A DNA stretch of 57,012 nucleotides. It comes from Bacillota bacterium. Its GTDB lineage: Bacteria; Bacillota; Clostridia; Acetivibrionales; DTU013. This document shows positions 6,620-15,007 of the stretch, piece by piece. Every line of letters starts with the position of its first letter. Position 1 is the stretch's first letter. The stretch spans positions 1 to 57,012 of the forward strand of contig JAEYON010000151.1 in NCBI GenBank assembly GCA_023411645.1, written 5' to 3'. Below the pieces are notes generated by a model. That model was not told the origin of the DNA. It made no database searches and was given only the letters and a program-made list of their open reading frames with translations. The position numbers were made by a program, and so were the translations under genes.

Positions 6620-8650
6620 TCAGTGGGCCAGGCTGCTTCGCGGGACGTATTTGAATGTGACCGTGAAGGTTTTGATTTCAGTGTAGTCTTTTGGGTTCAG
6701 GAGCGTGGCGGACGCGCCCGTGGGGCTCCCGTCAACGGTGCGCACACCGGATGGAACCGTTTTGACCCATTCGTTATAGAGGTTGACTCGGGTGCATATG
6801 TCGTCATCGGCGGTCGTGTAAGGTTTTCCGGAAAGGGTACAGGATTTGCCGTTGATCTTTATGTCGATAATGATGAGAACATGGTCCGGAAAAAGGATTT
6901 CACCGTTGGAAATTCCAAGGGCCGAAAAGGCGAAGCTGTTTGCATAACCCGAACTTGTGCCTGTAAAATCAAGGCCTGTGGTATAGATGCCTTCACTGGT
7001 AATTTCGACGTCCGCCGCTGCAACGCCGTCAGTCTTGGAATCGGGATTATAAACGTCTCCCACGCTGTACGTTACACCATAATCGGCACTGTTGAACATA
7101 ATCCAGGCAATGGCTTTTTGGGTCCCATTCCTGGACGACGTGGGGATACTGCTATCGGGTGCTGCTGCAAAAGCTTTGTCCATGGCGGTTTTTGCGGCCG
7201 CTGCTTTTTCGTTTTCCTTCACATTTGACTGAGATGTCAGACTGCGGTCTTTAAAAACCTTCGCAACATTATCATCAATGAAGCCGAGATTTTTTCTGAC
7301 GAAGTGGCTGCTACAGTCCCAAAGCATCGGGGCATATCCGTACAAGTCGCAGTTGTTGAGAAAATTATTGAAGAAGTCGACAGTATTGCTTTTTACCGAG
7401 CCGTCGCTGTTAAGAGCGACGGAATATTCACCGATGACAATGCCGTAACCCTGCTTGGTGAACTTTGTCATCTTGGCAAGGAGATCGTTCTGTTCGGTAT
7501 AATCATTTTTGGTCCCCCATTTGGAGAGGCTTGTAGTGCCGGCGTAACCCCAGGGCGTGTAGTAATGGACTGAAAGTAGAAGCTTGTCTTTTGCTTTATC
7601 GGTCGGCATGATGAAACGGTTGTCAACGGTTTTGACGATATCAGTGTTATACCCGGCAATCAGAAGAAAGCGCTGTGCATTATTGCCGCCGGTGCTTCTG
7701 ACCGTGTCGACGAAGGTCTGGTTGATTTTATTTGTCATTTCGTAGCACTCATTCTCGGAAAGTGTGCCTGAATCCTTGGCAATATCAATATCGTTCAATC
7801 TGTTGCCAAGCTCTTCATTTGCGGATTCAAAAATAAGGCGGTCTGAATAATCCTTATATTCTTCAGATATTTGAGTCCACATGGCTATGTACATTTTCAT
7901 CGCGTTGTCACGCGTCTGCTGTGAGGCTGAGCCGAACATACCCCACCAGCCGCCGTCCCAATGGTCGTTGACCACAACGTACATATCTTCATCAAGAGCA
8001 TATTTGATTATTTCACCGACACGGTCAAGATAATCCTTGCCGATGGTATAATCTCCGCTTTCAAAATTCATGGCATTTGTCCAGGCGACGGGAATTCTCA
8101 GTGAATCGAATCCGGCAGCCTTCATGCTGTGTATAATTTCTCGCGTGGTAACAGGCTGTCCCCAGAATGTTTCATAAGCGGAAACTTTGGCGCCAACACC
8201 CAGGCTGATGCGTCCGTATGCTTCCATGGTATTGCCGAGGTTGATACCGTTGCCCATCAGAGAGGCCATCTCAAGGGAAGTAGGAGCTTTGGCAGCGTTG
8301 CTGCCATCAGACTCTCCGGATGAAGGCTCACCGTTCGCGTCGGCAATGTCCGGCGCACCGGCGGCTGAATCCGGCGTTGTGGACGATTCGGATGCGGTCG
8401 GCACTGTGATGTTATCGGCATCTTTATCGCCAGTGGTGCTGACCGACTCGTCGACGGATGATTCGGGTGAAGCAGTTGATTCCGATGAAGTAGTTGAAAC
8501 CGGTGAAGCGGTTGAATCCGGCGTTTCGGTTATTGTTGATGATGGGGTACTGCCGGCTTCCTTGTCCGTGCCGCTGCAACCCGTTATGGCAGATGTCAAT
8601 ATAAAAATGATAAAAAGGCAGGATAAGGCTCTGTTCATGTTGGTGCTCAT
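6620..8650 (-). CDS. GH5 beta-glucanase (cellulase) lipoprotein with C-terminal surface-type module
   Basis: 676 residues from the ATG at 8650 (GGGAGG nine bases upstream; a longer frame exists but lacks a ribosome site). A type II signal peptide ends in the lipobox SAITGC, so the enzyme is likely lipid-anchored outside the membrane. A Ser/Thr/Pro/Asp-rich linker runs to about residue 130. The GH5 barrel (~135-480) shows NGINLGNT, SLRIPVAW, NDHWDGGWW, the acid/base region ESANEELG (E279) and the nucleophile region VIGEYS (E408). Residues ~511-676 form a module with the pattern GLDFTGT...ALGI..GE..FP...IKING...YTT.DD..TR.N.YNEWV, which recurs three times in the anchored protein at 10214. It is probably carbohydrate-binding. 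It diverges from lacI, with operators between them, so is likely sugar-induced. Substrate (cellulose, mixed-linkage glucan or xyloglucan) cannot be told. Confidence 0.9.
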   Translation of the reverse strand: MSTNMNRALSCLFIIFILTSAITGCSGTDKEAGSTPSSTITETPDSTASPVSTTSSESTASPESSVDESVSTTGDKDADNITVPTASESSTTPDSAAGAPDIADANGEPSSGESDGSNAAKAPTSLEMASLMGNGINLGNTMEAYGRISLGVGAKVSAYETFWGQPVTTREIIHSMKAAGFDSLRIPVAWTNAMNFESGDYTIGKDYLDRVGEIIKYALDEDMYVVVNDHWDGGWWGMFGSASQQTRDNAMKMYIAMWTQISEEYKDYSDRLIFESANEELGNRLNDIDIAKDSGTLSENECYEMTNKINQTFVDTVRSTGGNNAQRFLLIAGYNTDIVKTVDNRFIMPTDKAKDKLLLSVHYYTPWGYAGTTSLSKWGTKNDYTEQNDLLAKMTKFTKQGYGIVIGEYSVALNSDGSVKSNTVDFFNNFLNNCDLYGYAPMLWDCSSHFVRKNLGFIDDNVAKVFKDRSLTSQSNVKENEKAAAAKTAMDKAFAAAPDSSIPTSSRNGTQKAIAWIMFNSADYGVTYSVGDVYNPDSKTDGVAAADVEITSEGIYTTGLDFTGTSSGYANSFAFSALGISNGEILFPDHVLIIIDIKINGKSCTLSGKPYTTADDDICTRVNLYNEWVKTVPSGVRTVDGSPTGASATLLNPKDYTEIKTFTVTFKYVPRSSLAH

Positions 8651-8749
8651 AAGATTATTCCTCCCAATTTTGCTGTCCAGACCGGACAAGTTACGTCAAA
8701 CTGCTTGCTGATGAGGCTACTTTGCTTTTTGGTGTTCTCCCATTGTAAT

Positions 8750-8758
8750 ATTATAACA
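8750..8758 (-). promoter_or_regulatory. Extended -10 promoter of the GH5 gene
   Basis: On the minus strand TGTTATAAT, a TGn-extended perfect -10, about 100 bases before the start codon. No good -35 is visible, as is common with extended -10 promoters. Confidence 0.5.
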
Positions 8759-8784
8759 GAAAAAGAGTGATTTAGCTATATACT

Positions 8785-8802
8785 TTCGAAAACGTTTTTG
8801 AA
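8785..8802. promoter_or_regulatory. LacI-family operator-like palindrome (GH5 side)
   Basis: TTCGAAAACGTTTTTGAA is an 18-base palindrome with one mismatch and the central CG of LacI/CcpA-type sites. It lies about 27 bases upstream of the GH5 -10. The bound factor could be the adjacent repressor or CcpA. Confidence 0.6.
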
Positions 8803-8852
8803 TAAGTGCTGATATATTTGTTTCGCTTATAATATAGCGTTTAATTTGGATA

Positions 8853-8882
8853 TTGACATTTACTTTAAAAAGGATTTATTAT
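8853..8882 (+). promoter_or_regulatory. Promoter of the lacI-family gene
   Basis: Consensus TTGACA (8853-8858) and TATTAT at 8877-8882 (18-base spacer; TTATTA with 17 is the alternative). Confidence 0.6.
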
Positions 8883-8898
8883 TAATTTATAGACATTA

Positions 8899-8914
8899 TC
8901 GAAAACGATTTCGA
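8899..8914. promoter_or_regulatory. LacI-family operator-like palindrome (lacI side)
   Basis: TCGAAAACGATTTCGA, six-base perfect outer arms around ACGA, placed just after the predicted transcription start of the repressor gene. It shares TCGAAAACG with the site at 8785, suggesting one factor controls both divergent genes, including its own. Confidence 0.6.
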
Positions 8915-8930
8915 ATATTGGGGGATTAGT

Positions 8931-9935
8931 TTGGTAACACTCAAACAACTATCGCGGATATGTGGCATGTCAGTATCTACTGTGTCGAAAGCTATGAACG
9001 GCCAACCGGATGTTAAACCGGATACAGCCGAACGTATCAGACAGGTAGCGCGTGATTTGGGATATCATCCAAACGCGGCCGCACGTTCTCTTAAGACCAA
9101 ACGGTCATATAATATCGGTGTTTTGTTTGCCGATCGAATCAATCATGAATATTTTGCGAATGTTTTAGACAGCATCCGCAACACGGCAGCGGATTTTGGG
9201 TATGACATCATGTTCATCAGTAACCGGATTGGTGACTCGGAAATGAGCTTTTACAGTCACGCCGCCTATCGGAACTGTGACGGCGTCATAATTATTGAGG
9301 CGCGGTTTGAGGATCCTGATATCGTCGAACTCGCAGCCAGCGATCTGCCGGTTGTCGTACTCGACCATGTTTTTCCCGGGCGTGTTTCGATCATGTCGGA
9401 AAACGTGGAGAGCATGGTCGAAATCATGCATTACGTCGTCGGCAAGGGTCACCGAAAAATCGCTTTTATCCACGGTCAGGAAAATGGTTTCATCACTCAA
9501 AAGCGTATCGCCGGATTTTACAAAGGATGCATGGAGCTTGGTATACGGACACCCGAAGAATATATCGTCAAGGGGAAATACCATGATCCGGAGGAAAGCG
9601 CCTTGGCGACGGAAAAGCTTCTTTCCCTTTCGTCTCCACCGACTTGCATTTTATACCCTGACGATTATTCGTATCTTGGGGGTTTGAACATGATCGAGAA
9701 ACTCGGCCTATCCGTTCCGGAGGATGTAAGCGTGGTCGGATACGATGGAATTAATCTTTCTACACATCTACGTCCGGAACTTGCTACTTATTGCCAGGAT
9801 GCCGAGATGATTGGCAGGCAAGCCGTAGTAACGCTTATCGAGCAGATCGAACAGCCGCAAAAGCAACAAAATGAACAAATCTTCATCAAAGGCACGCTTC
9901 AGCCGGGAAATTCCGTTAAGCAGATCGTCGAATAG
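8931..9935 (+). CDS. LacI-family transcriptional regulator
   Basis: 334 residues. Start is a TTG at 8931 preceded by GGGGG five bases before. The N-terminal helix-turn-helix and hinge are classic: VTLKQLSRICGMSVSTVSKA, then PNAAARSLKTKRS. The periplasmic-binding-like effector domain spans residues ~60-330 with GVLFAD, DLPVVVLDHVF, GHRKIAFI and VSVVGYDGI. It is divergent from the GH5 gene and upstream of the surface protein and transporter genes, so it probably senses an oligosaccharide and controls the locus. Palindromes at 8785 and 8899 are likely binding sites. No such site is visible before 10214 or 12520. Confidence 0.93.
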   Translation: MVTLKQLSRICGMSVSTVSKAMNGQPDVKPDTAERIRQVARDLGYHPNAAARSLKTKRSYNIGVLFADRINHEYFANVLDSIRNTAADFGYDIMFISNRIGDSEMSFYSHAAYRNCDGVIIIEARFEDPDIVELAASDLPVVVLDHVFPGRVSIMSENVESMVEIMHYVVGKGHRKIAFIHGQENGFITQKRIAGFYKGCMELGIRTPEEYIVKGKYHDPEESALATEKLLSLSSPPTCILYPDDYSYLGGLNMIEKLGLSVPEDVSVVGYDGINLSTHLRPELATYCQDAEMIGRQAVVTLIEQIEQPQKQQNEQIFIKGTLQPGNSVKQIVE

Positions 9936-10213
9936 ACGGATAGTAGGCTAAACAACAAAAAGGTATATCAAGCAGACTGAAGAGCCGTGACAGTAAATTC
10001 TAATAAATTCTGATTGGAACGGAGCCGCATTGACGGTTGAGATAAAGAATAAAAACGGAGCTTTCCGCATCGCTGGGAAACGGAATTGAAAGACAGGCTT
10101 TGTAAGGTCTGATTTCCTTTACGGTAAGGAGGTACCGTCTTTGAATTTATCTTAAAATGGCAGGCGGGAGACCGTTATGCAACCACTAAACACAATATGA
10201 AAGGGGAAATATA
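9936..10213 (+). other. Long untranslated leader before the anchored surface protein
   Basis: 278 bases without a gene. A hairpin at 10121-10138 has arms ACGGTA and TACCGT and displays AGGAGG in its loop. The rest is GA-rich and may be structured, but I match it to no known riboswitch. No LacI operator like those at 8785/8899 is visible. Confidence 0.4.
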
Positions 10214-12409
10214 ATGAAAAAGATGCTCATTTCTCTATTGCTGGTATTGGTTCTGATGATTGGTATCACAACTCCTTCCTTTGCGGACACGGCCATCGGC
10301 AGCGATGTAGCGTATCTGATGTACGCCGATGCTGCCTGGGCAAACCAGTACTGGGGCTCTGACGACGCTGGCGTCGTAAAGGTGACTAATGCAAACATCA
10401 AAGGTTCAGGCGACTACAAGATCGGACTCGATTTTACCGGGACACAGGATGGTGCGGCAAGCGGCATAGCCTTCACGGCGATCGGTATCAAAACGGGCGA
10501 ATTTACCTACCCCAACGCGACGATTGAACTTAAGTCAATCAAGATCAACGGTGTAGATGTTGCTTTCACAAAGGGTTATACAAGCTCGGACGACAGTATT
10601 ACCACCCGTATGAATATTTACAATGAATGGGTGTCGGAGCTTCCCGCCGATGCCAGAAGCTTTGACGGAGATATTTCCAATGCATCGGCCATCGTCGTAC
10701 CCAAAGATGCATTCGCTTCCGTCAAGACGATCGAGGTATCTTTTAAGCTGCACGAAGCTTCGGATGTGGCTTACCTGATGTATGCGGACTCCAGTTGGAC
10801 ATACCAGTATTTTAACGATGGCAGTGAAAGCGCTATTGTAGCGAATAACGCGACGATCGATGGTCCCGGCACATACACTGTGGGCCTCGATTTTACGAAA
10901 ACGGCAGACAAAAAGGCAACGGGCGTCGCTTTTTCCGCGCTCGGGATTACCAGGGGTGAAAAGAATTTCCCCGGCTATTGCATAACTATCAAGGACATTA
11001 AGGTCAACGGTAAGTCAATAAATTACAAAAAGGGATATACAAGTTCCGATGACAAGATCTGTACACGCATGAACATCTTTAACGAATGGGTGTCGGAGCT
11101 TCCCAAAGATGCTAGGTCTTCCGACGCAAAGACCGATGATGCCAGTTGGGTGATCATCGACAAGGCGGCATTCGATTCTGTCGAAACGGTTGAAGTGACG
11201 TTTGATTATTCATTACCTTCGGCACAGGCGTATATCATGTTTGCTGATACAGCCTGGAAATATCAATACTTCGGTGATGATGTAGATACCGGAATCGTTG
11301 CAACAAATGCAACTGTGACGGGAGCAGGCGCGTACAAGGTAGCTCTGGACTTCACGGGTACGGCGGATAAAGCCGCAACTGGCGTCGCGTTTACCGCACT
11401 TGGATTAAAGGGTGCTGAAATTACGCATCCCGGCTGGTTTATACGCATTGATTCAATCAAGATCAACGGCGCTGAAGTGGATTTTACAAAAGGTTATACA
11501 AGTTCGGACGATAAAATAGAATCCCGTATGAATATCTATAACGAATGGGTTTCGGCGCTTCCGGACGACGCACGTTCTTATGACAAAAACCTGGATAAGG
11601 CAAGTGCGAAAATTGTTGACACTAAAGTATTCGCATCCGTAAAGACTATGGAAGTCGCTTTCACCTATATCCGCGGCGAAAAGCCGGTAAAGGCTGAAGG
11701 TCCGAAAATCGACACGGAAGCTGCACTGGCGGCGGATTATAACGCTTACTTCGGAATTCAAACAGCAAACTACATTTTCCGTAACGCCTGGAATGAACCG
11801 AATTATGGCAAAGCTAAAGAAAATTTCACACACCTGACCGGATGGGATGCCGACAACAACCAGGTTGATTATGGCGGATCCTTTACGGATGCTGCGATTA
11901 AAGGTAATGGTACATATACGGTCGGTGTTAATCTCGGCTCCATGGGCCTGGGTACAGACCAGACGCTGCGTATGCTTTTCATATCTACCGATATTCCCAG
12001 CCAACTGGTCGATGACGGCCTGGTTACGATCAGTGATGTGAAAACATCGTTTGACGGCGGAAAAGCCCAGACGGCATTCACGGTCAATACCGATGGCGAT
12101 TTAGTGCAACTCGACATTCTTAATGAATATACTTCAACCGGAACGGAGGCCATTGCGTACAAGATGCCGGCCAAGGGTATCACTATTACCTTTACGGTTT
12201 CCGGTTTGAGCAAGGACGCTGGCGCACAGGAAACATCGACGACATCTACAACTGCGTCTGCAACTACGCCTGCAACAACGCCTGCAACTACGACTCCTGC
12301 CGAACTGCCGAAGACCGGCGGACTTCCAAGTGAATTACTGTATGTATTGGGTGGTGTAGTCACATCACTTGGAATCTTCCTGAAGAGAAAGAGTGATAAG
12401 AACTCCTGA
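10214..12409 (+). CDS. Sortase-anchored surface protein with three tandem 153-residue modules
   Basis: 731 residues; ATG at 10214 with AAAGGGG seven bases upstream. A Sec signal peptide ends near TTPSFA (residue 24). Three modules follow with an exact 153-residue period (starts near residues 31, 184 and 337), each with AY[LI]M[YF]AD..W..QY, LDFT.T....ATG.AF.A.G, IKING and YTSSDD....MN..NEWVS.LP.DAR. A fourth, divergent domain covers ~505-668. A Thr/Ala/Pro linker leads to LPKTG at residue 698, a hydrophobic helix and a KRKSDKNS tail, the canonical sortase signal. The single C-terminal module of the GH5 enzyme belongs to the same family, so these are probably glycan-binding domains that hold substrate at the wall. 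The family name is unknown to me. It stands between lacI and the ABC transporter genes. Confidence 0.88.
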   Translation: MKKMLISLLLVLVLMIGITTPSFADTAIGSDVAYLMYADAAWANQYWGSDDAGVVKVTNANIKGSGDYKIGLDFTGTQDGAASGIAFTAIGIKTGEFTYPNATIELKSIKINGVDVAFTKGYTSSDDSITTRMNIYNEWVSELPADARSFDGDISNASAIVVPKDAFASVKTIEVSFKLHEASDVAYLMYADSSWTYQYFNDGSESAIVANNATIDGPGTYTVGLDFTKTADKKATGVAFSALGITRGEKNFPGYCITIKDIKVNGKSINYKKGYTSSDDKICTRMNIFNEWVSELPKDARSSDAKTDDASWVIIDKAAFDSVETVEVTFDYSLPSAQAYIMFADTAWKYQYFGDDVDTGIVATNATVTGAGAYKVALDFTGTADKAATGVAFTALGLKGAEITHPGWFIRIDSIKINGAEVDFTKGYTSSDDKIESRMNIYNEWVSALPDDARSYDKNLDKASAKIVDTKVFASVKTMEVAFTYIRGEKPVKAEGPKIDTEAALAADYNAYFGIQTANYIFRNAWNEPNYGKAKENFTHLTGWDADNNQVDYGGSFTDAAIKGNGTYTVGVNLGSMGLGTDQTLRMLFISTDIPSQLVDDGLVTISDVKTSFDGGKAQTAFTVNTDGDLVQLDILNEYTSTGTEAIAYKMPAKGITITFTVSGLSKDAGAQETSTTSTTASATTPATTPATTTPAELPKTGGLPSELLYVLGGVVTSLGIFLKRKSDKNS
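10304..11680 (+). repeat. Three tandem 459-bp coding repeats
   Basis: Units begin near 10304, 10763 and 11222, an exact 459-base period with no net insertion or deletion. Identity is clear at protein level and partial at DNA level, so the duplications are old but length-constrained. Confidence 0.85.
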
Positions 12410-12416
12410 TCCATAG

Positions 12417-12455
12417 GTGAAGTGCGGTTCTCTTTCGAGGGAGCCGCACCTTCAC
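12417..12455 (+). terminator. Hairpin between surface-protein and transporter genes
   Basis: GTGAAG-TGCGG and CCGCACCTTCAC pair with one bulge. No T-tract follows, so it may be a partial terminator or an mRNA-stabilising/processing hairpin that lowers transporter expression relative to the surface protein. Confidence 0.5.
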
Positions 12456-12519
12456 ATTCCATATCTTTGTCACCTTTACGATACATGATCCAAGCTGTTA
12501 TCGTTAAAGGGGGAAGGAC

Positions 12520-13989
12520 ATGACCATGAATAATATAGAAATACAATCAAATGAACTTAAAATTAAAATACCATCAGTAATACTGCATGGTACTCTTCGC
12601 ATATGCTCGTTATGTTTATGCATATTTATGTTTTTCCCCGGACTTAATCCGGGTCATATTTCGAAACTGATCAATAAGAATATTTCGCTGTTCACGACTG
12701 CGTTTTCCTTTTCAAGTCTTACCACGAAGTTTACCGCCATGTTCAGGCAAGGTGCGGTTAATAAATCTACGTTTGTAATATTAAGCGCCGCATCAGCTGT
12801 CATGATCATCGGTGCGATCCTGTGTGGAATAGGCGGATGCATGTCGCTGGGCAACAATCGCATGAAGTCGCGCGGGATTTGGTTCCCTGTCGTGGGATCC
12901 GTTATTATGTTCGGTGGGCTCGCTGGCATTTATGTGTCTTTTTTACAGCTTCAAGCTTCGAAAGGCGCAAAACGTGCACAGGTGCTCTTTCCTTCCAGCT
13001 TTAATTTATACACAGCCCTGGTGATTTTATTACTGCTAGTCAGCGTGGTAATACTTGTGTCCGAGCGACGGACTGAGAAGGAAGAAAAGATGGAGATGCC
13101 TGAAAAATACTCACTCTTTCTCATGCTGCTGCCCATTATATTTCTGACATTCGTCTTTTTATACCTACCTCTCTGGGGATGGCGCTATTCATTTTTTGAT
13201 TATTCGGCTGGCACAACGTTGGAAGCGAAAAATTTCGTCGGTTTTAAATGGTTTACGATTTTGTTCCAGAACGCCGCGACGGTCAAAGATATCCTGCGTG
13301 TTCTGCAAAACACTTTGGTGATGAGCGGTCTGGGTATTCTGACAAGTTGGGTGCCAATGGTCTTTGCCATTTTTCTGAATGAAATAAGAAGTAACCGCTT
13401 TAAGCGGATTGTTCAAACAATAACGACAATTCCAAACTTCATCAGCTGGGTGCTGGTTTATGCAATAGCGCTGGCGATTTTCAGTGCGGACGGTTTTTTC
13501 AATACATTCCTCTCCCTTTTTAATGCCAACTCGCAGACGAACTGGCTGATGAACCCGGACAATATCTGGATCAAGATGCTTCTGTGGGGTATGTGGAAGG
13601 GTCTTGGCTGGGGCGCGATTGTTTATATCGCGGCGATCTCGGGTATTGATCAGCAGTTGTATGAAGCCTCTAAAATAGATGGTGCGGGTCGTTTTCAGAG
13701 GATGTGGTACATTACGGTGCCAGGCCTTATGTCCACCTATTTGGTGCTTCTGCTGCTTACGATCGCGGGAGCCCTCAACAACGGCCTGGAACAGTATCTG
13801 ATGTTTCAAAACGCGGCCACCAAGGAACCGGTTGAAGTATTGGATTTATTTGTTTACAACATCGGTATTGATGGCGGAAGAATTCCGCTTTCGACTGTTA
13901 TCGGAATGTCCAAATCACTGATCAGCATCGCGCTCCTGCTTTTCGCGAATAAGGTGTCAAAGCTGGTTCGCGGCGAAGGCATAATTTAG
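12520..13989 (+). CDS. LplB-type sugar ABC transporter permease with extra N-terminal membrane domain
   Basis: 489 residues, ATG at 12520 behind GGGGGAAGGA. The canonical permease begins near residue 193 (EKYSLFLMLLPIIFLTFVF) and carries the EAA-loop region AISGIDQQLYEASKIDGAG that docks on the ATPase. Such permeases are usually ~300 residues. Here ~190 extra residues at the front contain about four hydrophobic helices (ICSLCLCIFMFF, FVILSAASAVMIIGAIL, WFPVVGSVIMFGGLAGI, LYTALVILLLLVSVVIL). It is followed 10 bases later by the second permease and then by the binding protein. Substrate is likely the oligosaccharide released by the GH5 enzyme. The extension's role is unknown. Confidence 0.88.
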   Translation: MTMNNIEIQSNELKIKIPSVILHGTLRICSLCLCIFMFFPGLNPGHISKLINKNISLFTTAFSFSSLTTKFTAMFRQGAVNKSTFVILSAASAVMIIGAILCGIGGCMSLGNNRMKSRGIWFPVVGSVIMFGGLAGIYVSFLQLQASKGAKRAQVLFPSSFNLYTALVILLLLVSVVILVSERRTEKEEKMEMPEKYSLFLMLLPIIFLTFVFLYLPLWGWRYSFFDYSAGTTLEAKNFVGFKWFTILFQNAATVKDILRVLQNTLVMSGLGILTSWVPMVFAIFLNEIRSNRFKRIVQTITTIPNFISWVLVYAIALAIFSADGFFNTFLSLFNANSQTNWLMNPDNIWIKMLLWGMWKGLGWGAIVYIAAISGIDQQLYEASKIDGAGRFQRMWYITVPGLMSTYLVLLLLTIAGALNNGLEQYLMFQNAATKEPVEVLDLFVYNIGIDGGRIPLSTVIGMSKSLISIALLLFANKVSKLVRGEGII

Positions 13990-13999
13990 GAGGTGGAGG

Positions 14000-14935
14000 A
14001 TGAATAATCTAAAGGAGCATAGTTTTAAATCAGGCCATTCCGCATTTCGCAGGCGTCCGGGCGAAGTGGTATTCGATGTAATCAACGTCACGATGTTCAC
14101 ACTTTTTATGTTGCTTTGCATTTTCCCGTTCTACTATCTGTTTATCAATACTATTTCCAACAACGACCTCGTCACGAAGGGTGCGATTACATATTTCCCC
14201 ATCGGTATTAATATTTCAAACTACATCGCACTCAAAGACGTCAGTGATCTGGGCAGCGCATTTACTGTGACGATCGCGAGAACAATCTTTGGGACGGCGT
14301 TGATGGTGTTTGCAAGTGCTTTGGCAGGTTATCTCGTTACCAAGCAGAAGCTCTGGAAGCGAAGCTTATGGTACCGTTACATAGTTATCACTATGTATTT
14401 TAACGCCGGTTTGATACCTTGGTACATGAATATGCTGATGCTGGGTCTGACAAACAACTTTCTTGCATATATAATTCCAGGCATCGTCGCACCGTTTAAT
14501 ATCATTCTTGTCAAAACGTACATCGAGTCGATTCCCGCTGAATTGGAAGAGAGCGCATTCATAGACGGCGCCTCAACATTCACGATTTTTCGCAGGATCA
14601 TATGGCCTCTTTCAAAGCCGATCCTCGCTACGATCGCGATTTTCGGAGCGGTTGGAAACTGGAATTCATTCCAGGATTCTCTGATCCTGATGAAAGGAGC
14701 ACCTCAACTGTACACACTGCAGCACAGATTGTACGTATACCTTGTTAAAGCATCTGATCTGGAGACTGTTATGGCTGGCGGTGCAGGTGTGACAACGGTG
14801 CTGGAAAACTCTCTAAACTCAAAAGTCGTCAAGTACACGATTTCAATGGCCACAATAATACCAATTTTGTTCGTTTACCCGTTCATGCAGCGGCATTTTG
14901 TCAAGGGTATCATGCTTGGCGCAATAAAGGGGTAA
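14000..14935 (+). CDS. YtcP/LplC-type sugar ABC transporter permease
   Basis: 311 residues, ATG at 14000 with GGAGGTGGAGG upstream. About six membrane helices; N-terminal FPFYYLFINTISNND and the EAA motif ELEESAFIDGASTFTIFRRI are typical of the carbohydrate CUT1-like subgroup that also includes YtcP and LplC. It forms the heterodimeric channel with the preceding permease. No ATP-binding subunit is encoded nearby; in this group one MsmX-like ATPase elsewhere usually serves several systems. Confidence 0.92.
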   Translation: MNNLKEHSFKSGHSAFRRRPGEVVFDVINVTMFTLFMLLCIFPFYYLFINTISNNDLVTKGAITYFPIGINISNYIALKDVSDLGSAFTVTIARTIFGTALMVFASALAGYLVTKQKLWKRSLWYRYIVITMYFNAGLIPWYMNMLMLGLTNNFLAYIIPGIVAPFNIILVKTYIESIPAELEESAFIDGASTFTIFRRIIWPLSKPILATIAIFGAVGNWNSFQDSLILMKGAPQLYTLQHRLYVYLVKASDLETVMAGGAGVTTVLENSLNSKVVKYTISMATIIPILFVYPFMQRHFVKGIMLGAIKG

Positions 14936-15007
14936 TTTTAGTGAAGACTCAGATAATCAGGCCATACGGTCTGAATACGAACATATTAAAATGAAAGGGT
15001 GCTCTGA

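Noticed and set aside
6608..7228. Long plus-strand ORF (206 codons) opposite the GH5 gene
   Set aside because: No ribosome site, low-complexity Gly/Cys/Val-rich product, and the opposite strand codes clear GH5 domains; an antisense shadow.
9936..10213. Possible cyclic-di-GMP or other riboswitch before the surface protein
   Set aside because: The segment AGGCTAAAC near 9952 faintly resembles a GEMM core, but the rest of the motif is absent.
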